Below the pieces are notes generated by a model. It saw only the letters and a list, made by a program, of their open reading frames with translations, made no database searches and had not been told where the DNA came from. Of a stretch of DNA of 64,000 nt, positions 26,296 to 36,262 are shown piece after piece. The stretch comes from an uncultured Bacteroidota bacterium (lineage in GTDB: Bacteria; Bacteroidota; Bacteroidia; Chitinophagales; Chitinophagaceae), in the NCBI GenBank assembly GCA_903824725.1, contig CAIJXU010000064.1, forward strand, positions 62,001 through 126,000. The letters are read 5' to 3'. A program made the position numbers and the translations under genes. Positions within the stretch are counted from its first letter, which is position 1; each line of letters starts with the position of its first letter.

Positions 26296-28233
26296 TTACA
26301 AAACGCCCTTTACAATTTCATCCACAACTGCGGGATCAAGAAGTGTTGAAGTGTCACCCAAATTTTTCAATTCACCTTCGGCTACCTTCCTTAGGATGCG
26401 TCGCATAATTTTTCCAGAACGAGTTTTAGGAAGGCCTGATACAAATTGTATTTTATCTGGTTTCGCAATGGGGCCAATGATGCGAGTTACGGTTTGTAAA
26501 ATATCTTTTCTAACCATATCGGCCGTGCCGTGTGTGTCTTGACCATGTGATCCAGTATATATCACATAAGCGTAAATGCCTTGTCCTTTTATGTCATGCG
26601 GATATCCTACCACTGCGCTTTCAACAACCCCTGCATGCATATTGATTGCGTTCTCTACTTCGGCGGTTCCAATTCTGTGCCCACTCACATTTAATACATC
26701 ATCTACGCGACCTGTAATTCTTATCTGTCCCAATTCATTTTTCAATGCGCCATCGCCAGTAAAATATAATTGATCATAAGTAGCAAAATAATTGGTTCTA
26801 CATCTTTCGTGATCACCATAAGTAGTGCGTAGTATCGCAGGCCAAGGTTGTGTAATACATAAATTTCCTCGATACAATCCCTCTTCCATATTGGTGACTT
26901 CTTCTCCTTTATCATCCACCAATATTGTGGATACGCCAGGCATTGGATAAGTTGCCCAACCTGGTTTTCCTGGTGTTATACCTGCCATATTAGAAATCAT
27001 AATACCACCTGTTTCCGTTTGCCACCAAGTATCTACAATGGGACATTTTTTCTTTCCAATATGTTCATCGTACCAATGCCATGCCTCTTCATTAATGGGT
27101 TCTCCAACGGTACCCAATACTTTTAAACTACTTAAGTCATGGTCCTTTACGGGGCCTAATCCAAATCCCATTAAGGATCGAATGGCAGTAGGCGCCGTGT
27201 ATAAAGTATTTACTTTGAATTTGTCAATGATATCCCAAAATCTTCCTGCATCAGGAAAAGTAGGAATGCCTTCAAACATTAAGGAAGTGCCCCCAGCACT
27301 TAATGGTGCATATACAATATAACTATGTCCTGTAATCCAACCCACATCGGCAGTACAAAAAAAGATGTCGTTGGGTTGGTATTGAAAAACATTTACAAAA
27401 GTATAATTGGTATAAACCATATAACCTGCTACACTATGCACAACGCCCTTTGGTTTTCCAGTAGATCCAGAAGTATATAATATAAATAAAGGATCTTCGG
27501 CATCCATTTCTTCGGCAGCGATCTCTACTACTCCTTGAGATTCTACTTTTTTAATTTCATCTTCCCACCAAACATCTCGCCCTTTGATCATAGATACCGC
27601 GGTTCTTGTTCTTGTACAAACAATGACACGCTTTATTGTTTTGTTTCCAATTAAGGCATCATCGATGACTGATTTTAGTGGAATATCTTTTGCGCCACGG
27701 TTGGCGCCATCACATGTAATAATAAAAGTAGCATTAGCATCTTCTAATCTGTCGGCAATACTTTGTGCCGAAAATCCACCAAATATAACGCTGTGGATAG
27801 CGCCAATACGAGCACAAGCTAATACCGCTATTGCGAGTTCTGGAATCATGCCCATGTAGATACAAACACGATCGCCTTTTTTTACTCCATTATTATAAAG
27901 GACTTGTGCAAATTGACAAACCTTAAAATGTAATTGTTTGTAGGTGATGATGCGATGGTGCTCCTCAGGATCATTGGGTTCCCATATAATAGCGGGCGTG
28001 TCTCCATTTTTTTCTAAATGACGATCCAGGCAATTTTCAGTGATATTTAATTTCGCACCTTTAAACCATTCAATTTTGGGTTCTTTAAAATTCCATTCTA
28101 ATACTTTGTCCCATTTTTTTCGCCAAGTAAAATTTTCTGCAATTTCTTCCCAAAATTTTTCAGGATGATCGATACTTTTTTTATAAGCCTCGTGATAAGC
28201 GTCGAGGGTTTTTATTTGATAAGGGTAACTCAT
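26296..28233 (-). CDS. acs: acetyl-CoA synthetase (AMP-forming)
   Basis: Activates acetate to acetyl-CoA via acetyl-AMP. 645 residues, standard size. Visible motifs: the P-loop YTSGSTGKPKG (about 254), the WWQTETGG motif (about 410), the hinge YFTGDGALKNELGQIRITGR (aspartate about 500) and the C-terminal PKTRSGKIMRRILRK, whose lysine (about 611) is the residue controlled by acetylation in related enzymes. Divergent from an MFS carrier gene with an 88-base shared gap. Acetate use may be coordinated with that carrier, which is inference. Confidence 0.97.
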   Translation of the reverse strand: MSYPYQIKTLDAYHEAYKKSIDHPEKFWEEIAENFTWRKKWDKVLEWNFKEPKIEWFKGAKLNITENCLDRHLEKNGDTPAIIWEPNDPEEHHRIITYKQLHFKVCQFAQVLYNNGVKKGDRVCIYMGMIPELAIAVLACARIGAIHSVIFGGFSAQSIADRLEDANATFIITCDGANRGAKDIPLKSVIDDALIGNKTIKRVIVCTRTRTAVSMIKGRDVWWEDEIKKVESQGVVEIAAEEMDAEDPLFILYTSGSTGKPKGVVHSVAGYMVYTNYTFVNVFQYQPNDIFFCTADVGWITGHSYIVYAPLSAGGTSLMFEGIPTFPDAGRFWDIIDKFKVNTLYTAPTAIRSLMGFGLGPVKDHDLSSLKVLGTVGEPINEEAWHWYDEHIGKKKCPIVDTWWQTETGGIMISNMAGITPGKPGWATYPMPGVSTILVDDKGEEVTNMEEGLYRGNLCITQPWPAILRTTYGDHERCRTNYFATYDQLYFTGDGALKNELGQIRITGRVDDVLNVSGHRIGTAEVENAINMHAGVVESAVVGYPHDIKGQGIYAYVIYTGSHGQDTHGTADMVRKDILQTVTRIIGPIAKPDKIQFVSGLPKTRSGKIMRRILRKVAEGELKNLGDTSTLLDPAVVDEIVKGVL

Positions 28234-28259
28234 GGCGAATCGTTGTAAATAATGTTTCT

Positions 28260-28267
28260 CAAATTTA
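28260..28267 (-). promoter_or_regulatory. -7 promoter box candidate for acs
   Basis: TAAATTTG on the minus strand, an exact TAnnTTTG match, 26 bases before the acs start codon, giving a leader of about 20 bases. No TTTG is seen 19 bases further upstream. Confidence 0.4.
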
Positions 28268-28321
28268 CATTTTTCAGTTTAAATTATTAACTTGAATATT
28301 CACTTGCAAACCAATATATCA

Positions 28322-29926
28322 ATGAGTCAAGAAAAAAAACAAAGTAGCATCGCATTTGTCATAGGAGCTTCGTCGGTGGGAACCTTAATTGAGTGGTATG
28401 ATTTTTACATATTTGGGATGTTGGCTACCATCATTTCAAAGCAATTTTTTCCTGCAGATGCAGGCACTGCAGCACTTTTAAGTACTTTAGCCATATTTGC
28501 GGCAGGTTTTATTGTTCGCCCTTTTGGAGCGCTGGTTTTTGGCCGTTTGGGGGATTTGATTGGCCGTAAGCATACTTTTTTGCTCACTTTGGTTATCATG
28601 GGTGGGTCTACTTTTGCGATTGGATTGGTACCTGGGTATGCCACTATTGGTTGGGCAGCACCTATATTGGTTTTAATACTTAGATTATTACAAGGGTTGG
28701 CATTGGGAGGTGAATATGGGGGTGCTGCGACCTATGTGGCGGAACATGCACCTGCAGGTCAAAGAGGATTTTGGACCAGTTGGATTCAAACAACTGCGAC
28801 CCTTGGTTTATTTTTAGCACTCGGGGTGATTATATTTATTCGTTCTAGTCAAGGGGTTGAAAAGTTTAGCGCAGAGTGGGGTGGATGGAGATATCCTTTT
28901 TGGATTTCATTGTTATTAGTTGGCGTATCTATTTTAATTAGAATGCGAATGAGCGAGTCTCCCATGTTTTCTAAATTAAAAACAGAAGGAAAGACATCGG
29001 TTAATCCATTGAAAGAAAGTTTTGGACACAAAGCAAATTTTAAAATGGTTTTATTGGCTTTGTTTGGAGCAGTGATGGGCCAGGGTGTGGTGTGGTATAC
29101 GGGTCAATTTTATGCACAAAGTTTTATTGAAACAGTATGTAAGGTTGAATTTATTCAATCTCGAGATTTAATGTTGTGGGCGATTTTAATGGCCACTCCT
29201 TGCTTTGTATTATTTGGATGGCTAAGTGATAAGATTGGGCGAAAATGGATTATGTTATTTGGTATGCTAGCTTCTATATTAACTTATCGACCTATCTATA
29301 AACAATTTCTAGCTTTAACAAATGCTAAGAATAGAATTGAAAAAATTGATTTAAGTAAAACAGTGGTATCCCCTAAAAAAGTTATTATTGATAAAAAAGA
29401 CAACACTAAAATTTATGTAGTACAACATTTTGATACTGCCTACACAGATGGTGCTGTATTTAAATATACCAAAACGGACACCCTTCAATTATCTGCGAGT
29501 TATGATCCTAGTATTTCCATAGATTCTTTATCTACTAAATTGATTTTAAGTCAATCTGCAAAACCCAATGTAGTGATTGAAAAAACAATGGATCATAGTA
29601 CTTATTGGTCACTCATTTGGTTGGTCTTTATACAAATTGTGTATGTCACAATGGTGTATGGCCCTATAGCTGCCTTTTTGGTAGAAATGTTCCCAACTAA
29701 AATCAGATACACTTCCATGTCACTGCCGTATCATATTGGTAATGGGGTGTTTGGAGGCTTGGTTCCATTTTTAGGAACGCTTATAGTTGAGTTTACAAAA
29801 TCCTCAGCCTCTCCTAATGGTGATGTGCTCGCAGGATTATGGTATCCAATAGGCGTGGCTTCGGTGTGCTTTGTCATTGGGCTTGTTTATTTAACCAATA
29901 AAATTGATAAAAATGTAATGGATTAA
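28322..29926 (+). CDS. MFS transporter of the metabolite:H+ symporter (ProP-like) type with periplasmic insertion
   Basis: 534 residues from the ATG at 28322 (an in-frame TTG exists at 28292). The N-terminal half is typical of the MHS subfamily: GTLIEWYDFYIFG (about 20-32), FGRLGDLIGRKHT (loop 2-3), and GEYGGAATYVAEHAP (about 130). Loop 8-9 has the second DKIGRKW. After TM9 (ending about 322) the protein carries about 100 hydrophilic residues before resuming at TM10 (about 427). The TM9-TM10 loop of MFS proteins faces the periplasm, so this is a small extracytoplasmic domain. Substrate not known: organic acids or zwitterions are the family norm. A small membrane protein gene follows after 46 bases. 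Confidence 0.88.
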   Translation: MSQEKKQSSIAFVIGASSVGTLIEWYDFYIFGMLATIISKQFFPADAGTAALLSTLAIFAAGFIVRPFGALVFGRLGDLIGRKHTFLLTLVIMGGSTFAIGLVPGYATIGWAAPILVLILRLLQGLALGGEYGGAATYVAEHAPAGQRGFWTSWIQTTATLGLFLALGVIIFIRSSQGVEKFSAEWGGWRYPFWISLLLVGVSILIRMRMSESPMFSKLKTEGKTSVNPLKESFGHKANFKMVLLALFGAVMGQGVVWYTGQFYAQSFIETVCKVEFIQSRDLMLWAILMATPCFVLFGWLSDKIGRKWIMLFGMLASILTYRPIYKQFLALTNAKNRIEKIDLSKTVVSPKKVIIDKKDNTKIYVVQHFDTAYTDGAVFKYTKTDTLQLSASYDPSISIDSLSTKLILSQSAKPNVVIEKTMDHSTYWSLIWLVFIQIVYVTMVYGPIAAFLVEMFPTKIRYTSMSLPYHIGNGVFGGLVPFLGTLIVEFTKSSASPNGDVLAGLWYPIGVASVCFVIGLVYLTNKIDKNVMD

Positions 29927-29945
29927 TCTCTTTTGAAAAGAGATT
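29925..29945 (+). repeat. short perfect inverted repeat after the MFS stop codon
   Basis: AATCTCTTTT and AAAAGAGATT are exact reverse complements around a single base, starting within the MFS stop codon. No U-tract follows, so this is more likely an mRNA stability or partial-attenuation hairpin than a strong terminator between the carrier and the small membrane gene. Confidence 0.4.
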
Positions 29946-29972
29946 CCAACCACATGTTAAATTATACTTATT

Positions 29973-30224
29973 ATGAATTCAGTTAAAAAATTATTAGGAT
30001 ATGTATGGATGCTTTTAGCTCCAGCGTTAATTTGTTTTTTATTATACGAGGCCTTTGAAAAAATTTCAGCTGCTGCTGCGATACATAAAGCAAATGTGAC
30101 TTTGCAATGGGTGATTATATTACTCGTTTTTACGCCAATTTGTATTGGGTTTTTCATTTTTGGAAAGTATGCCAGCGACAACGAGTATGACCATTTACCC
30201 GAATCTTCCCAGGAGATTGAATAA
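29973..30224 (+). CDS. small two-helix membrane protein, DUF6814-like, partner of the MFS carrier
   Basis: 83 residues: helix 1 at about 8-28 (GYVWMLLAPALICFLLYEA), an amphipathic linker, helix 2 at about 45-66, then a cytoplasmic-type tail ending GKYASDNEYDHLPESSQEIE. The final YDHLP(E) motif and two-helix layout are what I remember of the DUF6814 family, small Bacteroidota proteins often encoded next to MFS carriers. Co-transcription with the carrier upstream is inferred from the 46-base spacing. An accessory-subunit role is a guess from context. Confidence 0.75.
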   Translation: MNSVKKLLGYVWMLLAPALICFLLYEAFEKISAAAAIHKANVTLQWVIILLVFTPICIGFFIFGKYASDNEYDHLPESSQEIE

Positions 30225-30254
30225 GTATTTCACATTCGTTTAAGGATTGTTACT

Positions 30255-30262
30255 TATTTTTG
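30255..30262 (+). promoter_or_regulatory. -7 promoter box of the GldA-like gene, 3 nt before the start codon
   Basis: TATTTTTG is an exact TAnnTTTG match ending three bases before the ATG at 30266, predicting a leaderless or nearly leaderless transcript. Confidence 0.45.
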
Positions 30263-30265
30263 ATC

Positions 30266-30970
30266 ATGTCATTATCTGTCGATCAATTAACTAAAAACTA
30301 CGGGGCTACGCTTGCGGTGGACCATGTTTCTTTTGCTATTTCTAAGGGAGAAGTGGTAGGATTTTTAGGTCCCAATGGTGCAGGGAAATCAACTACCATG
30401 AAAATGATCGTGGGTTTTTTGCAGGCAGACAATGGCAAGGTTACTTTAAATGGTTTATCTCATCAAGATGATGCTGTTGCGTATAAAAAAATGATCGGTT
30501 ATTTACCCGAATCCAACGCTTTGTATGAGGATATGTATGTCAAGGAGTATTTAAGTTTTATAGCGGAAGGGCATCAAATTGAAAATCCAAACAATAGAAT
30601 CAAGGAAGTGATCGAGCTAACAGGTTTGGATTTGATGCAGTTAAAAAAAATTGGTCAACTTTCTAAAGGTTACAAGCAAAGGGTGGGCATCGCCGGTGCC
30701 ATCATGCACCAACCTCTTTTATTATTATTAGATGAACCCACTGCCGGATTAGACCCCAATCAATTAATTGAAATACGAACACTTATTAAATCCTTAAGTG
30801 CACAATCCATGGTATTATTATCAACGCATATTTTACAAGAAGTCACTGCTATTTGTGATCGAGTGTTAGTATTGCATCAAGGGAAATTGGTTGCGGATGC
30901 GCCTATGGCTACTTTATTAGAAAAACACCAAGCCAGTTTAGAAGAAATTTTCAAAATCCTTACCCATTAA
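30266..30970 (+). CDS. ABC transporter ATP-binding protein, GldA-like
   Basis: 234 residues from the ATG at 30266 (an in-frame TTG lies two codons upstream). Motifs in order: Walker A GPNGAGKST (about 36), Q-loop region GYLPESNALYEDMYV, signature LSKGYKQRVGIAG (about 133), Walker B LLLLDEPTAGLDP (about 152) and switch histidine STHI. Sequence is of the GldA/NatA exporter type, but it lacks the roughly 60-residue C-terminal extension of flavobacterial GldA. No permease gene lies nearby, so its membrane partner must be encoded elsewhere. Link to gliding is therefore uncertain. Confidence 0.88.
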   Translation: MSLSVDQLTKNYGATLAVDHVSFAISKGEVVGFLGPNGAGKSTTMKMIVGFLQADNGKVTLNGLSHQDDAVAYKKMIGYLPESNALYEDMYVKEYLSFIAEGHQIENPNNRIKEVIELTGLDLMQLKKIGQLSKGYKQRVGIAGAIMHQPLLLLLDEPTAGLDPNQLIEIRTLIKSLSAQSMVLLSTHILQEVTAICDRVLVLHQGKLVADAPMATLLEKHQASLEEIFKILTH

Positions 30971-31029
30971 AAAAAAGGGTGTAAATTGCGGTCTCCATTC
31001 GTATATCAACATTTTATAGAAATTAATAA

Positions 31030-32331
<1,302 letters not shown>

Positions 32332-32363
32332 GTTAGGCTTTAAATTTTTAAAAGTCTTTGTAC

Positions 32364-32416
32364 AAAAAGGTTGGGTTATTATTAGAACTACGCTAATTTT
32401 ACCCCAACCTTTTTTT
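32364..32416 (+). terminator. rho-independent terminator after eno, abutting the ftsB-like start codon
   Basis: Arms AAAAAGGTTGGG (32364-32375) and CCCAACCTTTTT (32403-32414) enclose a 27-base loop with an inner ATTAG/CTAAT pair. The T-run continues to 32416, the base directly before the ATG of the next gene. It can stop eno transcripts but leaves that next gene with no leader of its own. Confidence 0.75.
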
Positions 32417-32734
32417 ATGTCATTTTTGAAAAAAATAATACCCTTTGTTGCCAATAGATACTTTGTCGTGTCGGTTGGATTTTTTGTTTGGATGTTATTT
32501 TTTGATCAGAGAGATTTTTTTCAACAAAAAGAGAGATCGGCTGAATTAAAAAAAGTAGAAGCGGCTAAAAAATATTACCAATTAGAAATTGACAAAACAA
32601 AAAAGCAACTTAATAATTTACAGAACAATCCTGCCTCTGTTGAAAAATTTGCGAGAGAAAGATATTTATTAAAGCGTGAAGGGGAGGAAGTGTATTTATT
32701 TGAAGACACGATGCTTGCGCAAAATAAAAAATGA
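32417..32734 (+). CDS. ftsB: FtsB/DivIC-like septum formation initiator
   Basis: 105 residues from the ATG at 32417; a TTG start at 32318 within eno is rejected because the upstream frame has no family character. Layout fits FtsB/DivIC: short basic N-terminus, one TM helix (about 13-30), then a leucine/lysine coiled coil (about 38-75) and the conserved NPASVEKFARERYLLKREGE segment. It would bridge FtsL and FtsQ in the divisome. Its stop overlaps the nth start by four bases (ATGA), so the two are translationally coupled. Confidence 0.85.
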   Translation: MSFLKKIIPFVANRYFVVSVGFFVWMLFFDQRDFFQQKERSAELKKVEAAKKYYQLEIDKTKKQLNNLQNNPASVEKFARERYLLKREGEEVYLFEDTMLAQNKK

Positions 32735-33369
32735 CAAAGAAGGAGCGGTATTTAAATGTGCTTTCTTACTTTCAGCACCATCAGCCCATTGCGGAAACTG
32801 AATTAACCTATGCGTCTCCGTTTCAATTATTAGTAGCTGTTATTTTATCAGCGCAGTGTACTGATAAAAGGGTGAATGCCACCACACCTTCTATATTTAA
32901 TAGTTTCCCCACGCCACAAAAAATGGCAGCTGCTTCCTTTGATGCGGTATTTGCGTTGGTTAAAAGTATTTCCTATCCTAATAATAAAGCCAAGCACTTA
33001 ATTAAAATGAGTCAAATGTTGATTGACCATTATAATGGCGAAGTGCCTATGTCTATTGATGCCTTGGTGACACTGCCTGGTGTTGGACGAAAAACGGCAA
33101 ATGTAATTACCAGTGTAATTGATCAGCAACCTAATATGGCAGTGGATACGCATGTATATAGAGTAAGTAGAAGAATTGGGTTAGTGCCAATGACGGCGAC
33201 CACGCCTTTAGCAGTGGAAAAAGAATTAATCAAACATATCCCCAAAGAACAAGTTCATATCGCGCATCATTGGTTGATTTTACATGGCAGGTATACTTGC
33301 TTAGCACGAAGTCCCAAATGCGATGCTTGTGCTATTCGACTTTTTTGTAAGCAAGGATCTAAAATTTAA
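32731..33369 (+). CDS. nth: endonuclease III
   Basis: DNA glycosylase/AP lyase that removes oxidised pyrimidines. 212 residues with ILSAQCTDKRVN (about 38), the helix-hairpin-helix LPGVGRKTANV whose Lys121 is the catalytic lysine, and catalytic Asp139 in AVDTHVYRV. The C-terminal 4Fe-4S loop is C-x6-C-x2-C-x5-C, as in CLARSPKCDACAIRLFC. Overlaps the ftsB-like gene by four bases and ends in a bidirectional terminator. Confidence 0.97.
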   Translation: MTKKERYLNVLSYFQHHQPIAETELTYASPFQLLVAVILSAQCTDKRVNATTPSIFNSFPTPQKMAAASFDAVFALVKSISYPNNKAKHLIKMSQMLIDHYNGEVPMSIDALVTLPGVGRKTANVITSVIDQQPNMAVDTHVYRVSRRIGLVPMTATTPLAVEKELIKHIPKEQVHIAHHWLILHGRYTCLARSPKCDACAIRLFCKQGSKI

Positions 33370-33401
33370 AAGCTTCCCTCGAATGATCGGGGGAAGCTTT
33401 T
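33368..33401. terminator. bidirectional terminator between nth and the KorA-type gene
   Basis: AAAAGCTTCCC and GGGAAGCTTTT form an 11-bp stem around a 12-base loop in the gap between two convergent genes. A- and T-ends allow function on both strands. Confidence 0.75.
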
Positions 33402-33423
33402 AAATAAATATCGACTAACTATT

Positions 33424-35265
33424 TTATAATTTTTCTATTGCGTCTACTAATTCGTGTTTAGCAATCGGGCTTCCCATGATTCTATTAAATCCTTTTGCAT
33501 CCACAAAATATTTATCTCTAATAATTTTAATAAGCTGCCCATTATTGATTTCAGGGATTAATACTGTTTCAAAATTTTTCAAGATATCTCCTAAATTTTT
33601 AGGGAAAGGGCGCATGTACTTAATATGAGCATGACTTACATCCTTGCCTTTGGCTTGTAATTCTTGTACAGCACTTTTAATGGTACCATAAGTAGATCCC
33701 CATCCTAATACCAATATCTTTCCTTTTTCATTACCGCTATCAATAGTTTGTAAAGGAATATAATCTGCAATTTTTTCAACCTTAGCTTCTCTTGTTTTCA
33801 CCATGAACTCATGATTTTCTGAATCATAGCTCACATTACCTGTTTCGGCTTGTTTTTCCAATCCACCAATACGATGCTCTAAACCTGGTGTACCTGGAAT
33901 AGCCCAAGGTCTTGCTAATTTTTCGTTTCTCTTATATGGAAGGTATTTTTCCTCTCCTTCGTCTAGGCTTGTTTTAAATTTCACTTCGATGGTAGGAAGA
34001 TCACTTGCATTTGGGAATTTCCAAGGTTCAGCACCATTGGCAATATAACCATCGCTTAATAAAATGACTGGTGTCATATGTTGCAATGCAATACGCACCG
34101 CTTCAAATGCCATCTGAAAACAATCACTTGGTGTTGAAGCTGCAATGATTGGAATAGGCGCTTCTCCATTTCTTCCATAATAGGCTTGCATCAAATCACT
34201 TTGTTCTGTTTTAGTAGGCAAACCTGTTGAAGGTCCTCCTCTTTGTATGTTGACAATCACCAAAGGAATTTCCAACATCATTGCTAGTCCCATGGCTTCA
34301 GTTTTTAAAGCCATACCTGGTCCTGATGTGGTGGTTAATCCAATGGAACCTCCGTAGCTTGCGCCAATAGCAGCAGCAATACCTGCAATTTCATCTTCGG
34401 CTTGAAAAGTACGGATTCCAAAATTTTTATATTTACTTAGTTCATGTAAAATATCAGTAGCGGGTGTAATAGGGTAAGAACCTAGAAATAAAGGAAGACC
34501 ACTTTTTTGTGACCCTGCGATTAAACCCATCGACAAAGCTTGGTTTCCCATAATGCTACGGTAATGACCAGGCTCCATTTTAGATTTTTCAACCTTGTAT
34601 CGAGTGCTGAATAATTCTGCAGTATCACCATAGTTATATCCCGCCTTTAATACATCCACATTACTATTAAATATATTAGGCTTTTTACCAAATTTCTCTT
34701 TTAAAAATTCGATGGTATTGTCTAGACTACGATTGTATATCCAATAGATTAATCCCAATACAAACATATTTTTTGCACGGTCTCTTTCTTTATTTCCTAA
34801 TTCAGTATATTCTTTTAATGCTTCGCGTGTTAATTTGGTAACATCTACTTTCGTTAATTCATAACCATCTAAGCTTCCATCTTCTAATGGATTCACGCCA
34901 TCGCTATAAGCTGCTAAGCGTAAATTTTTAGTATCAAATCCTTCAAGGTTGGCGATGATTTTTCCACCTTTTTTTAAACTTTTTAAATTCACTTTTAAAG
35001 CGGCAGCATTCATAGCAACCAATACATCACAAACATCACCAGGAGTATATACTCGATTTGAACTAAAATGAATTTGAAATCCACTCACTCCAGGAAGGGT
35101 TCCCAATGGAGCTCTGATTTCGGCAGGGAAGTCGGGGAAGGTAGCTAAATCAATTCCTAATAGCGCTGTGTTATTGGTAAACTGTTGACCAGTTAATTGC
35201 ATACCATCACCGCTATCTCCGGCAAACTTGATCACCACATCCTGTAAAATCACTTCATTTTGCAT
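33424..35265 (-). CDS. korA: 2-oxoacid:acceptor oxidoreductase, fused gamma-alpha subunit (KorA-type)
   Basis: 613-residue subunit of a ferredoxin-dependent 2-oxoacid (probably 2-oxoglutarate) oxidoreductase. Residues 10-195 are the gamma domain (FAGDSGDGMQLTGQQF, then FPAEIRAPLGTLPGVSGFQI). From about 240 comes the pyrimidine-binding alpha domain with GSYPITPATDILH and the TTSGPGMALKTEAMGLA segment, then the C-terminal transketolase-like domain ending in the INNGQL motif. The thiamine pyrophosphate-binding beta subunit (KorB) usually lies next door, but the flanking genes here are nth and a deacetylase. Substrate is inferred from overall similarity only. Confidence 0.9.
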   Translation of the reverse strand: MQNEVILQDVVIKFAGDSGDGMQLTGQQFTNNTALLGIDLATFPDFPAEIRAPLGTLPGVSGFQIHFSSNRVYTPGDVCDVLVAMNAAALKVNLKSLKKGGKIIANLEGFDTKNLRLAAYSDGVNPLEDGSLDGYELTKVDVTKLTREALKEYTELGNKERDRAKNMFVLGLIYWIYNRSLDNTIEFLKEKFGKKPNIFNSNVDVLKAGYNYGDTAELFSTRYKVEKSKMEPGHYRSIMGNQALSMGLIAGSQKSGLPLFLGSYPITPATDILHELSKYKNFGIRTFQAEDEIAGIAAAIGASYGGSIGLTTTSGPGMALKTEAMGLAMMLEIPLVIVNIQRGGPSTGLPTKTEQSDLMQAYYGRNGEAPIPIIAASTPSDCFQMAFEAVRIALQHMTPVILLSDGYIANGAEPWKFPNASDLPTIEVKFKTSLDEGEEKYLPYKRNEKLARPWAIPGTPGLEHRIGGLEKQAETGNVSYDSENHEFMVKTREAKVEKIADYIPLQTIDSGNEKGKILVLGWGSTYGTIKSAVQELQAKGKDVSHAHIKYMRPFPKNLGDILKNFETVLIPEINNGQLIKIIRDKYFVDAKGFNRIMGSPIAKHELVDAIEKL

Positions 35266-35346
35266 AAATCTTAAATTTGAGCACGAAGGTACAAATCATA
35301 GGCTTAAAATGACTATTTTTTAGCACTTTATTATAGATTTCTATAG

Positions 35347-35354
35347 TAGCTTTG
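35347..35354 (+). promoter_or_regulatory. -7 promoter box of the polysaccharide deacetylase gene
   Basis: TAGCTTTG followed by C matches TAnnTTTG(C) exactly, 21 bases before the ATG at 35376. A leader of about 15 bases is predicted. No clear -33 element. Confidence 0.45.
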
Positions 35355-35375
35355 CGCCCATAATTGAATCATTTT

Positions 35376-36182
35376 ATGCAGTTAGGCCTGGTTTTTTATT
35401 ACTTGATCGCTTTTTTTGTAAATATTATTACATTTTCGAATACTTCAACAATAGGGAAACACCTTCTGATACCCCATTCTGTTAAACAAACTAGACCCAT
35501 TATAGATAGCAATATCAAAACTATTTACCTCAGTTTTGATGACGGTCCTTTAACAGGCACTCCTAATTGTATTGATATTTGCACAAAAGAAAAAGTACCT
35601 GCCACTTTTTTTGAAGTGGGTTTGCATCAATCTAGATCGGCTTTTGGTAAAAATGTATATCAGCAAATTTTAAAAGACAGTGCTCTTTTTGCAATTGCCA
35701 ATCATAGTTTTTCCCATGCTTATAGTAAATACATTTCTTTTTATCATCATCCAGATTCTGCATTATTGGATTTTTTAAAAGCAAAATATTATTTGAAACC
35801 AACAAATAATATCACAAGACTTCCTGGGAATAATGCTTGGAATTTAATGACAAAAAAAAGGGCTAGCGAGTTGGTTTCACCTTTGGTGAAAAAAATGGAT
35901 AGTATAGGATTTAATGTTATTGGTTGGGATTTACAATGGCGTTTTAATAAAAATGGCAGACCCATTCAAAGTCCAAAATGGATGGCGATGCAAGTAGATA
36001 GTCTCTTTTTTTACAATCAAACTGTCACAAAAAATCACTTGGTGATTTTAATGCATGACCAAATGTATAGAGCGCCTCAGGATTCAATCAAGTTAGCGCA
36101 ATTCATTCAATTGCTAAAGCAAAATGGACACTATACTTTTCAGAAATTGACCCGTTACCCTGGATTAAAGCCTAATATCTAA
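35376..36182 (+). CDS. polysaccharide deacetylase (NodB-homology, CE4) family protein
   Basis: 268 residues from the ATG at 35376 (a TTG at 35364 is less likely). A hydrophobic N-terminal helix (about 4-20) is a signal anchor or signal peptide. CE4 motifs are present: SFDDGP with Asp55/Asp56, NHSFSH with metal ligands His110 and His114, TRLPGNN, a GWDLQW segment and the late LVILMHDQ histidine. This implies an active metal-dependent deacetylase acting on extracytoplasmic GlcNAc-type glycans, possibly peptidoglycan. It is a single gene divergent from korA. Confidence 0.9.
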   Translation: MQLGLVFYYLIAFFVNIITFSNTSTIGKHLLIPHSVKQTRPIIDSNIKTIYLSFDDGPLTGTPNCIDICTKEKVPATFFEVGLHQSRSAFGKNVYQQILKDSALFAIANHSFSHAYSKYISFYHHPDSALLDFLKAKYYLKPTNNITRLPGNNAWNLMTKKRASELVSPLVKKMDSIGFNVIGWDLQWRFNKNGRPIQSPKWMAMQVDSLFFYNQTVTKNHLVILMHDQMYRAPQDSIKLAQFIQLLKQNGHYTFQKLTRYPGLKPNI

Positions 36183-36262
36183 ACTTGGCGGGATTAACTT
36201 TTTTTTAGATATTTAATACGAACTATTTAGTAATTTCGAGTAACCAATTAAATGAATTCATT

